A stretch of DNA of 64,000 bases from Eucommia ulmoides. Lineage: Eukaryota > Streptophyta > Magnoliopsida > Garryales > Eucommiaceae. The stretch is from positions 45,250,647-45,314,646 of the forward strand of contig CM028328.1 of assembly GCA_016647705.1 (NCBI GenBank), given 5' to 3'. Shown in pieces: positions 53,737 to 64,000 of the stretch (its first letter is position 1; every line of letters starts with the position of its first letter). Made by a program: the position numbers and the translations under genes. Below the pieces are notes generated by a model. It had not been told where the DNA came from. It was given only the letters and a program-made list of their open reading frames with translations, and made no database searches.

Positions 53737-56412
53737 TGTAGACACGACATTTTAACCGCCTTGCAAAAAAAATTATGTTTTTATTTTATAGTTTTATTTT
53801 ATTTTTTTTTATTTTCAGAAAATACAAAAAAGAAAAAAAAATAAAGAAAGAAACTTGAAATAAAGGAAAAGTGGGAGAAATTGAAAGAAGAAGAAAAAGG
53901 GGGGGGAGGAGAGTATAAATGAGAGAGAAAAAATGGAGAGCAGAGAGAAATAGAGAGAAAAGAAATTAGAGAGGTAATTCAAACCGAGAGAGAGAGACAG
54001 AGAGAAGGGGGTAAAGGGTTGTGGGCCCCTCTTTTTCTTGATAGCCGACATTAACAAAGAGAGAGAAAAAAAAAAAAAAAAACCACAAAGGGGTTCAGCC
54101 CCATACCCAACCGCACGAGTGAGAGAGTGAGAGATATAAAGAAAGGTTGCAATGTGTTAGGTGATAATGATTGCGCGCGTGTTCTTCACGCACATGCTAC
54201 CTGAATGCCTTTTTTGTCCTTTTTCCAATTTACCCTTTCCCAATCTAACTTGGATTGGGTTTAGGTGGCTAGACCTAATTTTCAGGGTTTTGCAAAGTGA
54301 TTTTCACGCCCCATCTTTCCCTATAAATAGGACTCTCCTCCTCCTAGTTTATTCATAAAACATTGAGAGGAAAAACCCCTGTAAAAATAATTCTCATCAA
54401 AAGCCCTTACGGGAAGCTATCTACGAGAGAGGAAAAACTTGAGCATCGATATTCTTGGCCTAGAACAGGTATGTTTTTCTTTTATCTTCTACTTTTTTTT
54501 AGCTTATTTCTTTTTTTCGCAATTTAAATTCCTGCAAGCTTTATTTCTTTCAATTGTTCGATGACTTGATGAAAACGTCAGGATTAGATTTCTCATTCCC
54601 AATCTGAACCTTTGAGCATTTGGACGAGGACACCCATATCTCGTTGTTGTTGTTTTCTTTTTTTTTTTATTTTGGATTCTTTATATTTTTCGTGATTCAT
54701 AAAAGAAAAAACTAAAAAAAGAAAAAGAAAAAGTAAGTCATCCGATGATCCGATGAAAATGTCGCAATGGGTTTTTCGTGCTTAAACTTAATCCCCGAGT
54801 GTTAGGTGAAGGATTTTTTTAATTATTTATTTTTCTGTATTTTATTTTATTGTTATCCTTGTTATCAAAAAAACCTATAAAATAATATATAAGTCATCCG
54901 ATGATCCAATGAAAACGTCAGGATAGGTTTCTTGTGCTTAAACTTAATCCCCGAGCATTAGATGAAAGATATTTTTCACTATTTATTTTTCTGTATTTTC
55001 TTTATTTTATTTTTATTCTCATTATCAAAAAAACCCTAAAAAATAAAAACTATAAAAATCCAAAAAATAATAAAATATTAGTTTGTTGGAGTTAATTCTT
55101 ATGAACCTTAAGATGAATCTGAGGATTCGATAAATCGTGGGAGAGTTTTTCGTGACCTCGTTTTTATTCCCCCAACTAGAGTGGGATTTAGAAAGGATTG
55201 GTTTTAGGAAATATTTTCCCTCAGTAAATCTTTTTGTGGGATTTCGCTTAAGTTTTGAAAAGATTAATTCCAACAAATTTGTTTCCGTGATTCTTCCTCG
55301 ATTCTCATATCCATAGAATTTGAAAGAATTTCAAATTGGGATTTTTTTAAATTAATTGGGCAAACTTAAAATAGACATTATTTGCATTCATCTCGCATAT
55401 TTATTTCCTGTATCATTTAGACGACATGTTTAGAACACTTTCATCACTTACAAATTTTTTTTCTTACATATAGTTTCTTTAGACTTCATAATCCATATTT
55501 ATTTCTTGTATCATTTAGATGGCATGTTTAGGACACTTTCACCACTTACATTTTTTTTTTATATTTCATTACAAATAGTTTTTTTTTAATTCATAATCTA
55601 TACTACTTTTTTTCATTTAGTCACAACACGTACACGATTTGTATTTGTTTTACATATATTAAATAATTAAGTCCTTACCACGCATAATCACATGAGTATT
55701 CCATGATTAATTCATATAATCATATCATTTTGCATTGGCATGTTTAAATTAAACCATTTCTTACATAAAAATCGTATAATAGTTTTTTAGGCTTTGGCAT
55801 AAATAAAATAGAATTCATATCATGTTAGTTTTTGCATTCATATTTATTCACTTGCTTTAGTTTGTCTTTTTAAATTAAAGAAATCTCTCGAAAATACACA
55901 TAAAACTACCCCTTGGGGATCATCCTTGTTGAATCCTTAATATTTGACGAGGGTTCATACTGGGGGAACATTCCCAAAAAATACAAAAAACTTGCCCCAT
56001 CTTATTTTTGAAAATACCAAAAAAGATTTTGTAAGATGAAAATGATTTCAAAATAAAATAAAACATTCGAACTTAAATTAATTGGACTTAATTGGACATA
56101 AGTTACCATTTTTCGGATAGGCATCTTGGGGTACCTAACACCTTCCCTAAACGTAACCGACCCCCGAACATTTTAAATGAATCTTTGGTTTAACCATGTT
56201 TTTGGAGTCAATTTTTACTTAGGCCTTTTAAATTACTTTCTAAAAAATATTGTTGACCTAGCACACCATTTAAAACCTATGATAGGTGGCAACTCCTTAT
56301 TTTTAAAATGACCTAAGTACTTTTTGAGAAAATCGGCGCTTTAAAAACCTCTTCTCCTTAACGTTCTTTAATATTTCATATCCTTTTCCTTTTGAAACAT
56401 TGAGGCGCATCA
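53737..56412 (+). repeat. 5' LTR of the plus-strand Tat element
   Basis: It begins TGTAGACACGACATTTTAACC and ends GGCGCATCA before the primer-binding site (2,676 bp). The TATA box CTATAAATAG at 54321-54330 gives a short U3 (about 0.6 kb) and a long R-U5. Three copies of a CATCCGATGATCC..GATGAAAA..GTC block with TTAATCCCCGAG(T/C)(G/A)TTAG follow at about 54560-54960. The CTTGGGGTACCTAACACC region near 56127 is shared with the minus-strand Tat LTR. Low-complexity frames at 53815-54057 are spurious. Confidence 0.85.
54321..54330 (+). promoter_or_regulatory. TATA box of plus-strand Tat LTR
   Basis: CTATAAATAG, preceded by C/T-rich sequence and followed within 30 bp by a CTCCTCCTCCTAG stretch. 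Confidence 0.7.
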
Positions 56413-56414
56413 GC

Positions 56415-56432
56415 TGGCGACTCCATGGGGGA
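56415..56432 (+). other. Primer-binding site of the plus-strand Tat element
   Basis: TGGCGACTCCATGGGGGA, three bases after the LTR end, close to the Ogre/Tat consensus. The leader from here to 56830 holds no gene. Confidence 0.9.
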
Positions 56433-56830
56433 TAATTAGAGGGTTGAGCCTAATATGTCCAAATAAGTCTAACTAATCCATGTCCAAATGTTAAATTTTA
56501 TTTTATTATATTTTCCTTTTATTTTGTAAATAAGTTGTGATGTTTTTTTTTTTTTTTATTCTTCTTTTCTTTCTTTTCTCCCAGGCTCTTATATTGTTGT
56601 AAATCCTCTGACACAAGTACGGTCATCTTGTATTCATATTATCTCCACGAGATTCTATTAATAGAAGACATAGAAGGGAGTTTTATACTTGATGGATTGA
56701 TGATGTCTTAGGAAGTCTTAAAAACCAAATGAGTTCAAAGTTTCCAATACCGATTAAGTAACGAAAGAATTTTTATAAATCATTATCTATTTTGATCGGT
56801 TATTATCGATATTGAGAAATTCGAACTCGA

Positions 56831-58520
56831 ATGGATTTTAAGACTACCTATGACCCACATGAACTAATAAATGAGTTTGTTGTAAGAACAGGACAGGACA
56901 GAAAAATTGATCCCAGAAAAGCAATTACAGTTCCCCCCATCCGAAACTTGGTCATTACTCGCAGTCAGGCCCAGACTCATTTCAGGATGACATCGCAATC
57001 CCGAATCTCCCTGTATGGCCTAGATAGCTCGAATGCAAGAAATTATCAACATGTTGAGGGAAAAGGTCAACGAAATTAGCCGACCTCAGGAGGTACCTGT
57101 TCTCCCGTCCAGTGGAACTCCCATGAATGAATCACTAAATGGAAACCCTCTAATTGTCGGGATAGAGAACTTTGTGCCGAATCTGAACCATGCCAGCCCG
57201 AACTTTGCAGTGCAGGTTTACTATGGACCTCAGATGGGCCCTCATCCCTTCGCATATAGAGCGCTAGCATATCCCAGTCAGGGGAATATCTATCAAGCCT
57301 CACCCAATGGCTCATCCCCATCTGCACCATAGATTCCCATTCACCCGAAGAAGATCGTTGTTCCATCCAACTATCTGAATACCAATCGACTGGCCTTGAC
57401 CATCGAAATCGAAAGTAAAAATGAAGAGAATGGACCCCCTCCGGCCTGGGTTCTAAAAATGAAGGAATTGGAGAAAACTATGGAAGAATTAAAAAGAGAG
57501 AAGTCATCCAAAAATGCAGCGTATAAGGAGTTATCAATACCACCACGGATGGTGTACTCAAAAAACTTCATAGTTTTGTAGTTCACAAAGTATGACGGTA
57601 CTCCTCCCCTAAAATGGCATGTCAGCATCTATAAGGAGGAATTGGGAGTTCATGCTCGGAACAAAAACCTTTGCCTAAAAATATTTTGGAGATCGTTAAA
57701 ATGACTGACTCTCAGTTAGTGCATGACCCTAGACCTATCGCAGATTAAAATGTTCGAGAATCTAGTAGAGGCCTTCTGTGAACAGTATATGTATAATAAA
57801 GATACCATGCCGAACCACAATACCCTCTACCAGATACTGAAGAAGAAAGATAAGATCTTCTAGAGGTACACTGCCCGTTGGAGGGAGAAGGCTGCCAAAG
57901 TTGTCCCTAGGCTGAGCGAGGAGGCTCAATTAGAGATATTCAAGTCAATTCAAACACCTCTGTTATATCGAGATCTCTCGAGCATAGCAGTGGCTTCCTT
58001 CGACAATACGATCAAGCAAGAAAGGTGACAGAAGAACGAATAAAGAGCAAAAAGATTGAAGGGGCCTCGCCTAATCCATTGAAGAGGTCAACTCTGCCAA
58101 AGAAAAAAGAGAATAAGGTAGTCGTTGTCATTTTCCCCCAGCAAACCCTTCACCAGAACAACTCCCAATCTTCTTATCCCCAAAACGTCCCAAACTAAAA
58201 CAGCCAATACCACAATAATTTCCTACAAAATCTCTAAAACCGATATTACTCCCGGAACTAACCATATTTCCAAAGCCATCCCCGCTATTACCAGACGTAC
58301 CTCCCCCTTAACAAAACTACATTCCCCAATATTATCCCCAAGCCTACCAAACACCCGCTTACCATATATATCAGCTAAACTAGAACCCTCCACCTCAAAT
58401 TCCTAACCACACCCTAAAGCCAATAACCCAATACCACCCAAACTATCAACCTCACGTTACTGGGGAAAACTTTCAAAACGATAAAATGAACCACTAGACC
58501 TTCTGGTCTCAATCACCGAG
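56831..58520 (+). pseudogene. Tat-like gag, degraded
   Basis: An initial frame from 56831 (MDFKTTYDPHELINEF) passes by a one-base shift near 57033 into MQEIINMLREKVNEISRPQE. The frame at 57396-57581 has EENGPPPAWVLKMKELEKTM and ends at a stop where FTKYDGTPPLKWHV, the start of the retrotransposon-gag domain, follows in phase. The domain continues in another frame at about 57735-57950 with MFENLVEAFCEQYMYNKDTM, a stop, and RYTARWREKAAKVVPRLSEE. A Q/N-rich tail near 58130-58200 reads IFPQQTLHQNNSQSS. The 93-aa frame at 58125 is a phase shadow of this tail. This is the capsid/nucleocapsid gene; no CCHC knuckle is obvious. Confidence 0.85.
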
Positions 58521-59439
58521 ATATACCGGAATAGTTTGAAATAGAGGATGATAACACTTCTTCTATCCTATGAGCTTAGCCAGGAAGTAAAATCACTTCG
58601 TCGAACTCTTTTTCGTGAGTACCACTCAAAAACCAGTTGACATACGATCGAGTACTACTTTCAACTGAAAGATTAGATCCTAGAGTTCATACAAACATGA
58701 GCCATCATATTTCCTAAAACTCCAGAGACTGATGTGCCAAACTGTCAGCATAATTTGCTACATGAACACTCCCCCTCAAAAAGTAGCGTCAATCTAATTT
58801 TTGCGAAAGAGGCTAAGGAAGAAATAGTTTTGATTGATATAGATGGTATTTATTTGCACTTGGAGGTTCTCAATAAAGGGTTCAAATTGCATCCAGAAAA
58901 GGTGGCTGAAAAGTTGGAGAAATCTCTGCTTCTGTCTTTCCCTATCTAAAAGCTAGTGAAAAGCCTTAATAATGTTCAATGTAACTACGAGATTGTTGCT
59001 AAAAGTAGAGAAGAAAATGAATTGCCAATCTCAACAGGAGAAATCAGCAGAATCACTTGATTTGGAAAAGTATACACGCCGCAGAATTTGATCTAGGTTG
59101 TTGTGAGAGAACCAAGATGGGTTTTGAAAATGCTGGTGTTAAAACAGGAGGCTCAGAACTTCCTAAAGGTAATGAAGAACTCAGAATACAAGATAGTTGA
59201 GCAGCTTAGTAAAGCACTGGAGCAAATCTCGATACTCTCACTACTTCTATCCTGAGAAGTACACAAGAAGACACTACTGAGGGTCCTAAATGAATATCAC
59301 TTACCAAGAACGATCCCTCCAAAAAACAAAATTTACCCTAATCAAGCAAGTCCTACGGTCTAACACCATCACCTTCACCGACAACGAGATTGATGAAGAT
59401 GGAATAGATCACAACAAGTCTCAAAATATTACAGTCGAG
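58521..59439 (+). pseudogene. Gag-protease linker of the plus-strand Tat element
   Basis: It contains short coding-like pieces, notably 58734-58949 with CQHNLLHEHSPSKSSVNLIF. Other frames contain residues such as LTTTSQNITVES near 59410. No domain can be named with confidence. The reading frame is broken many times. Confidence 0.45.
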
Positions 59440-59976
59440 AGCTAGGGGATGTTCATAGCTCAAGTATTGATTGACAATAGATCGGTGCAAAATATCTATT
59501 ATTTGTCAATACTGTAGGAAATGGGGATCGACCTACCGTAGATATAGTCGTCAAAAATGGTTATCAGGGCATTCGATGAGGCTAAGAGAGATAGCATCAG
59601 GGAGATTGACCCACCAATTAAAATTGGCCCAATCTAGTTCAATGTGAAATTCCAAGTGCTTGACATACTGACTTCATACAATCTGCTGTTGGGGAGGCCT
59701 TGGGTCCATAATATCAGGGTAGTGCCTTCATCACTACACCGAAAGATGAAGTTTATCGTTAATGACATGCTATATGTGATTAATGCCGATTCGGATGTTG
59801 CACATTTTCGTCAAGCAATAAGTCGATATGTCCTGGTAATAGATGATGAGAAAGAAAAAAAAAAGATTGAAGCCTCTTATCATGTGTTCAACATCGCGAA
59901 TGCTATTTTTATGAAGGGGAGAGGACACGAATTAGCGCCATTACTATCTAGCACTGTTGCCTTCGTTGCAAAATAG
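59440..59976 (+). pseudogene. Tat-like aspartic protease, degraded
   Basis: Near 59456 the frame reads FIAQVLIDNRSVQNI; the family's active site is V-D-N-G-S, so the glycine is arginine. After a stop and frame change, 59644-59976 is open with MKFQVLDILTSYNLLLGRPW, VHNIRVVPSSLHRKMKFIV and RGHELAPLLSSTVAF. YNLLLGRPW is the conserved second half of the retropepsin fold in this lineage. The product would cut the polyprotein. The order gag, protease, RT is preserved. Confidence 0.88.
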
Positions 59977-60859
59977 ATGAAATCCCTGGGCTACAACCTT
60001 GGGAGAGTACTGGGCAAGAACCTTGATAGAATAATAGAGTCGATAGAAGTTAAGAAACAAGAGGGGGAGATTTGAGTTGGGATACGAGTTAGCAAGAGCA
60101 GACAGGGTGAATTGCTTTTGAAAGAAGAAGGACGGATTCTCGGATAGCTAGCTAATGAAAATTCTGCATATCTGAGTCTTCTTCCCATTTCCAATAAAAA
60201 CTATCAACAGGGAGAAGGGAGCGATAGAATTTAAGTTGCACCCTAAAAAAGTAGGGATCGAGGAAGCTGTGAACGTAATCCTAGAAAAGAAGCCAGGACC
60301 AAGTCATGGGTCTGGTATTCGAACTAAAGGGGTGAAAAGCTGCACAATTAGGATTTTTGTTCCCTCCCGATTCATCGGGAATTTCAATAAAATTGGAGAA
60401 ATTTTCTATACTCACCCTTCCATTTAGGTAGCTTTCTATATGGAAATGGATTTTTCTGTGTAATGGATTTTTATATTTACAATTCTGTTTTATTTAATCT
60501 ATGATTTTAAATTTTGGAATTTTACTTTTTCAGGTTACCTAAGTTACAAGTGTATGATGCATGCAATATAACTGAGCTAGAATATGATGATATGATTTTA
60601 ATACAAAACCAAACCATAATCTGATGGGAGTGGAAACAGAAAATGACTCTTTCCAGCCAGGCAATGGTGAGATTCAGAAAGCCTTTATGAAATTTGAGAG
60701 TAAGTCGATTTTCAATGCTGATGAAACTGAGTTGATAAACTTAGGGACCCCGGAAGAATTGAAGAAAGTAAAAATTGGATCATCCCTCACTACTCTAGAA
60801 AAAAAAGAGTTGACACTTGGTTGCCTTGGTAGATATCTTTGCCTAGTCCTACGATGACA

Positions 60860-62090
60860 TGGTAGGGTTGAACAAAAGTATCGTGACCCATAAGCTACAG
60901 CTAAAGCCTGGTAGTATTCTAGTCAAGCAAAAGTTGAGAAAGTTGAGGCATGCTATCATCCTCGAGGTCAAGGAGAAAATCGTGAAACAGTTCAATTCCT
61001 GAATTATCGAAGTCTGTAACTACAGTAACTGGCTCTCTAATGTCGTTCCAGTGCCAAAGTTTTTTGAAAAAAGTTAGAGTCTGTGTGGATTATTGTGATC
61101 TCAACCGGGAAAGTTCGAAAAATGATTTTTTGTTACCAAATATTCATATCATCATCGACAATACCGCAGGGTAAAATCTCTATTCCTTCGTTAATAGATT
61201 CTCCGGCTATAATCAGATTCTAATAGATAAGAAAGATCGAGGAAAGACAGGCTTTACTATACCGTAGGGAGTCTTCTACTACAAAGCGATGCCTTTCAGT
61301 CTAAAAAAATATTAGGGCAATATACCAAAGAGCGATGACGACCCTCTTTTATGATACGATGCACAAGGAGATAGAGGTGTATGTTGACGACATGATCTTT
61401 GAATCTCAAGAGAATGAGGACCATCTCTACCATCTGAAAATGATGTTCGACAGAATTCATAAGTTCGAGCTTAAGCTCAACCCAACAAAATGTGCTTTCG
61501 GTATAACTTCGAGAAAACTTCTTGGTTTCAAGGTAAATCTCCATGGAATCAAGATTGATCTTGTAAAGACAAAGGCCATTCATGAGATGCCACCACCAAA
61601 AAATAAGAAGGAGATTCGAGGTTTTTTGGACCGATTGAATTTCATAGCCCGGCTCATCTTCTAGTTCACTACCACTTGTGAGCCAATCTTCAAGCTGCTT
61701 TGAAATGAGAGTAATGGAGATAGAATATCGATTATCAGAATACCTTAGAAAATATTAAAGCTTATATGACCAACCATCCAGTTCTGGTGCAACCTCGGAA
61801 GGGAGTTTCGTTGTTGTATTTGTCAGTTCTCAACTCCTCCATTGGAGCCATTTTCAAATAGCTCGATGAATTCATGAAGAAGGAACAATCCATCTACTAC
61901 CTCAGCAAGTGCTTCACGAAATACGATAAAAATTACACCTTGCTAGAGAAAACCTATTTTGCATTGGCCTGGTCCGAACCTACCAAAGACCCGTGGTACC
62001 ACGTTATAAAGAACTTCCTAAAAACTTGGGAGTATCTAGAGGGAGTATCAAGTTTCTATTGGAATACCATCCAAAGATTAGTAGGCTAAT
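60860..62090 (+). pseudogene. Tat-like reverse transcriptase and RNase H, degraded
   Basis: Landmarks in order: HKLQLKPGSILVKQKLRKLR (about 60890), VKEKIVKQFNS with a stop, VRVCVDYCDLNRESSKNDF (about 61075), a FSGYNQILIDKKDRGKTGFT segment, PFSLKKY, and the catalytic VYVDDMIFES (61377-61406). The same frame continues with LKLNPTKCAFGITSRKLLGF and KNKKEIRGFLDRLNFIARLI to 61664. RNase H follows from about 61740 with QPRKGVSLLYLSVLNSSIGA, SIYYLSKCFTKYDKNY and TLLEKTYFALAW to 62089. The catalytic YVDD is intact, but several stops break the chain. The extra archaeal-type RNase H of some Tat elements is not recognisable. Confidence 0.93.
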
Positions 62091-62129
62091 TCTTCCTAAG
62101 CGGGGAGACTCTATACAAGCGCTCTCCTA

Positions 62130-63236
62130 ACATAGGTCTGTTGAGATGTATTGGAGTTGAAGAGGCCATCCAGTTGATGAAAGAAGTCCATGGTGGTATA
62201 TATAAACCTCACTTAAGCGGATTCATGCTCACAAAGAAGATCCTGAGGACCGGACATTTTTTGCTAACGATGGAAAATGATTGTGTGCAGTTTGTTCGAA
62301 AATTCCATAAGTGTTAGATTCATGGCGTTCAAATCCATATCCTACCTTCGTAACTTTATTCCTTAGCGGCCCCGTGACCCTTTTCAGTATGGGGTATGGA
62401 CGTCATTGGAGAAGTTACCCCTAAGGCACTGAGTGGTCATCGCTTTATCTTGGTGGTGATTGATTATTTTACCAAGTAGGTGGAGGTTGTCTCACTGGCC
62501 CACGTGAATCAAAGGACAGTAGCCCGGTTCATCAAAGAAAACATCTTGTTGAGGTACAAATTTCCACAAGAACTAATAACTGACAATTTCGAAAACTTGA
62601 AGGGCTAAAAAATACAAGAAATATGTTAGCAGTTTGAGATCGAGCACAGAAACTTGGCGCCTTACCATCTAAAGATTAATAGAGTAGTTGAAGTCGCCAA
62701 TACAAATATTAAGAAAATCATCCAAAAGATGGTCGATAACTATAAAGAGTGGGATGATATGCTGTTGTATGCTTTGATGGCTTACCAGACTTCAATCTGA
62801 ACCTCGACAGAGGCAACCCCCTACTCTTCAGTCTATGGCACAGAAGCGGTTATACCAGTCAAAGTGGAATTCCATCTTTGCAAGTGCTCATGGAGGCTGA
62901 GCTTAATGAAATTAAATGGGTACAGTAGAAGTTGGACCAACTTTACGTAATCGATGAAAAATGGCTGGCAGCGATATGCTACGGATAATGTTATAAACAT
63001 AAAATTGCCAGAGCTCATGATGGGTCCTTCCTAGAGTCTTCAGGGCTGGTAAATTAGTATTAAAGAAAATATTCTCCTTCCAAGATGAAGCTAAAGGCAT
63101 GTTCGCCCCAAACTGGGAAGGTGTTTTTGTTGTTCACAATGCCTTAAGCGGTGGAGCATTGATTCTCCAGGAAATGGATGGTGATGTATTTCCCGAGCCT
63201 CTGAATTTGGATTCTATAAAGAAATATTTTGCCTAA
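62130..63236 (+). pseudogene. Tat-like integrase, degraded
   Basis: The HHCC finger region at about 62170-62320 reads EVHGGIYKPHLSGFMLTKKI and later FVRKFHKC, with a phenylalanine or other residue in place of one expected Cys or His. The core near 62395-62620 has GMDVIGEVTPKALSGH, FILVVIDYFTK, a stop, VEVVSLAHVNQRTVARFI and ELITDNFENLKG, followed by APYHLKINRVVEVANTNIKK and ALMAYQTS with a stop and ATPYSSVYGTEAV. The C-terminal domain at 63040-63236 reads RVFRAGKLVLKK, FAPNWEGVFVVHNALSGGAL and PEPLNLDSIKKYFA and ends at the stop at 63234-63236. No chromodomain is present, as expected for Tat. Confidence 0.92.
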
Positions 63237-64000
63237 TAAAGACCTTTGTTTTCCAAGTAAGTTGTTTCAATTTGTGATTTATCTATCTCTGAAAAAATGT
63301 GTGGCCCGAACGTAGTGAAAACTTGAAAGAACACCATGAAATGAATATAGAGACCATAGCAAGATGGAAAAGAAAAAACAGGTACATCGCGCGGGGGTCC
63401 CTTTTCGGAATACCACTAAGGCTAACTTTCATCGACTATGGAGATTTTTGTGTTCAAAACGGGAAGGATTTGGAAGGAGTTTGAAACTGAGGAAATGAAC
63501 ATCAGGTTTGGCTCAGATTTGCATTGAAATCGTACTTGTCAGACAGTCAAGGTTTAAATCTCGTAGCAACCCTATATGGTGATAAAGGTACTTGTTCTTC
63601 TAAGGTTTTATACATTTCTCCATATTTTGACTAAACCATCTTTGCAGGATTTAAGAAATAAAAAGCAAGTAGGAGTACATGAACCCCCTAATACTGAAGA
63701 CACCTAGTAGAAAAAGAGAAAATGAGAATCAGCAGGCGTAAGAAAATAAAGTTGATGGAAATATCGTTTGATGTCAGACCCCGCCAATAACCCAGAGAAA
63801 ACCTCCTCAGGGCGCACCTCTAGCATTGAAAAAAGTATAAGACGAAAGAATTTCCCGATAACACTTTGATCCAAGGGTCATCAACCGAAGTGATTACGGC
63901 CAAAAAAGGGGAACGAAATTGCGAGTCATCAAAGGTGGCCAATTTTTTCAGACAAAGATTTTATTTTGGAAGTATTATCTTGTCCACTTACAGGGATCTC
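63237..64000 (+). other. Post-pol region of the plus-strand Tat element
   Basis: It begins with a T-rich stretch, then GTGTGGCCCGAACGTAGTG at about 63299. A box of this kind is common just downstream of integrase in Tat elements. No conserved domain is seen in the short frame at 63299-63484. An AAAAAAGGGGA purine run at about 63902 is not followed by an LTR start within the window. Confidence 0.55.

Larger units (their letters stand above)
53737..64000 (+). mobile_element. Plus-strand Tat/Ogre-like gypsy element, right end outside the window
   Basis: 5' LTR 53737-56412, primer-binding site 56415-56432, then gag, protease, RT, RNase H and integrase in order to 63236, and a post-pol region to the window edge. 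It is inserted into the 3' UTR minisatellite of the minus-strand Tat element. Stops and frameshifts interrupt every domain. The 3' LTR is not in the window. Confidence 0.9.

Noticed and set aside
53815-54057. 80-aa Phe/Leu/Ser-rich frame resembling a membrane protein
   Set aside because: It is the complement of purine-rich GAGA/AAAG low-complexity DNA at the start of an LTR.
58125-58406. 93-aa Ser/Thr/Pro-rich frame
   Set aside because: It is a phase-shifted reading of the Q/N-rich gag tail.
5832-63236. Endogenous pararetrovirus (caulimovirus) origin for some of the RT segments
   Set aside because: All RT segments sit in copia or gypsy domain order with integrase and LTRs; no movement-protein or caulimovirus coat motif was seen.
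1-64000. tRNA, rRNA or other structural RNA genes
   Set aside because: No tRNA A/B box with cloverleaf potential or rRNA-like stretch was recognised by eye; a tRNAscan-SE and Infernal run would settle it.

Overview
The window looks like intergenic heterochromatin from a repeat-rich flowering-plant (probably eudicot) nuclear genome. It is AT-rich, no host gene could be supported, and almost every recognisable stretch is part of an LTR retrotransposon, most of them broken and nested inside each other. Lineage names (Tork-like and SIRE/Maximus-like copia, chromovirus, Tat/Ogre-like gypsy) come from reading protein motifs by eye. The species cannot be determined from this sequence.

Layout. 1-3495: a degenerate 61-bp tandem repeat, a ~1 kb MITE with long terminal inverted repeats (TIRs) at 611-1610, and a truncated relative whose flank recurs at 20157-21171. 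3496-5831: a 1.6 kb LTR of a non-coding family ('LTR-X', TGATAGGTG...TGCCCTACCA) on the minus strand plus adjoining internal sequence. 5832-13378: a complete-length but decayed Tork-like copia element on the minus strand, with both LTRs and a ~330-bp organelle-like insertion in gag. 14225-20156: a minus-strand chromovirus-type gypsy element (gag, protease, RT, RNase H, integrase, chromodomain remnant). Its second LTR copy lies at 22305-25734, split by a 2,046-bp solo LTR with a perfect target-site duplication (TSD). 20157-22290 holds a second copy of the 2.5-3.5 kb repeat and another gypsy-type LTR.

25970-30616: a microsatellite, a partial Tat-type LTR, and a pseudogene resembling plant-mobile-domain/DUF7745 proteins. 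30617-43299: a decayed SIRE-like copia element with truncated outer LTRs, itself carrying two solo LTRs of its own family (TSDs AAATG and CTAGA) and a truncated LTR-X. 43300-53736: a minus-strand Tat/Ogre-like element with gag and a complete 3 kb LTR that has a primer-binding site (PBS) on one side and a polypurine tract (PPT) on the other. Beyond the PPT is a ~75-bp-period minisatellite typical of Tat 3' untranslated regions. A solo LTR-X and another SIRE-type LTR are inserted in this block. 53737-64000: a plus-strand Tat-like element with 5' LTR, PBS, gag, protease, RT, RNase H and integrase, running off the right edge.

The genes do not form a working pathway; what joins them is retrotransposition followed by LTR-LTR recombination (solo LTRs), deletion and point decay. 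The most notable pattern is that three unrelated LTR families each carry arrays of short palindromes upstream of their TATA box: GTTAAC pairs in the copia LTR, CCGC..GCGG in LTR-X, GGTCGAC in the SIRE-like LTR. No obviously new biological system was found.
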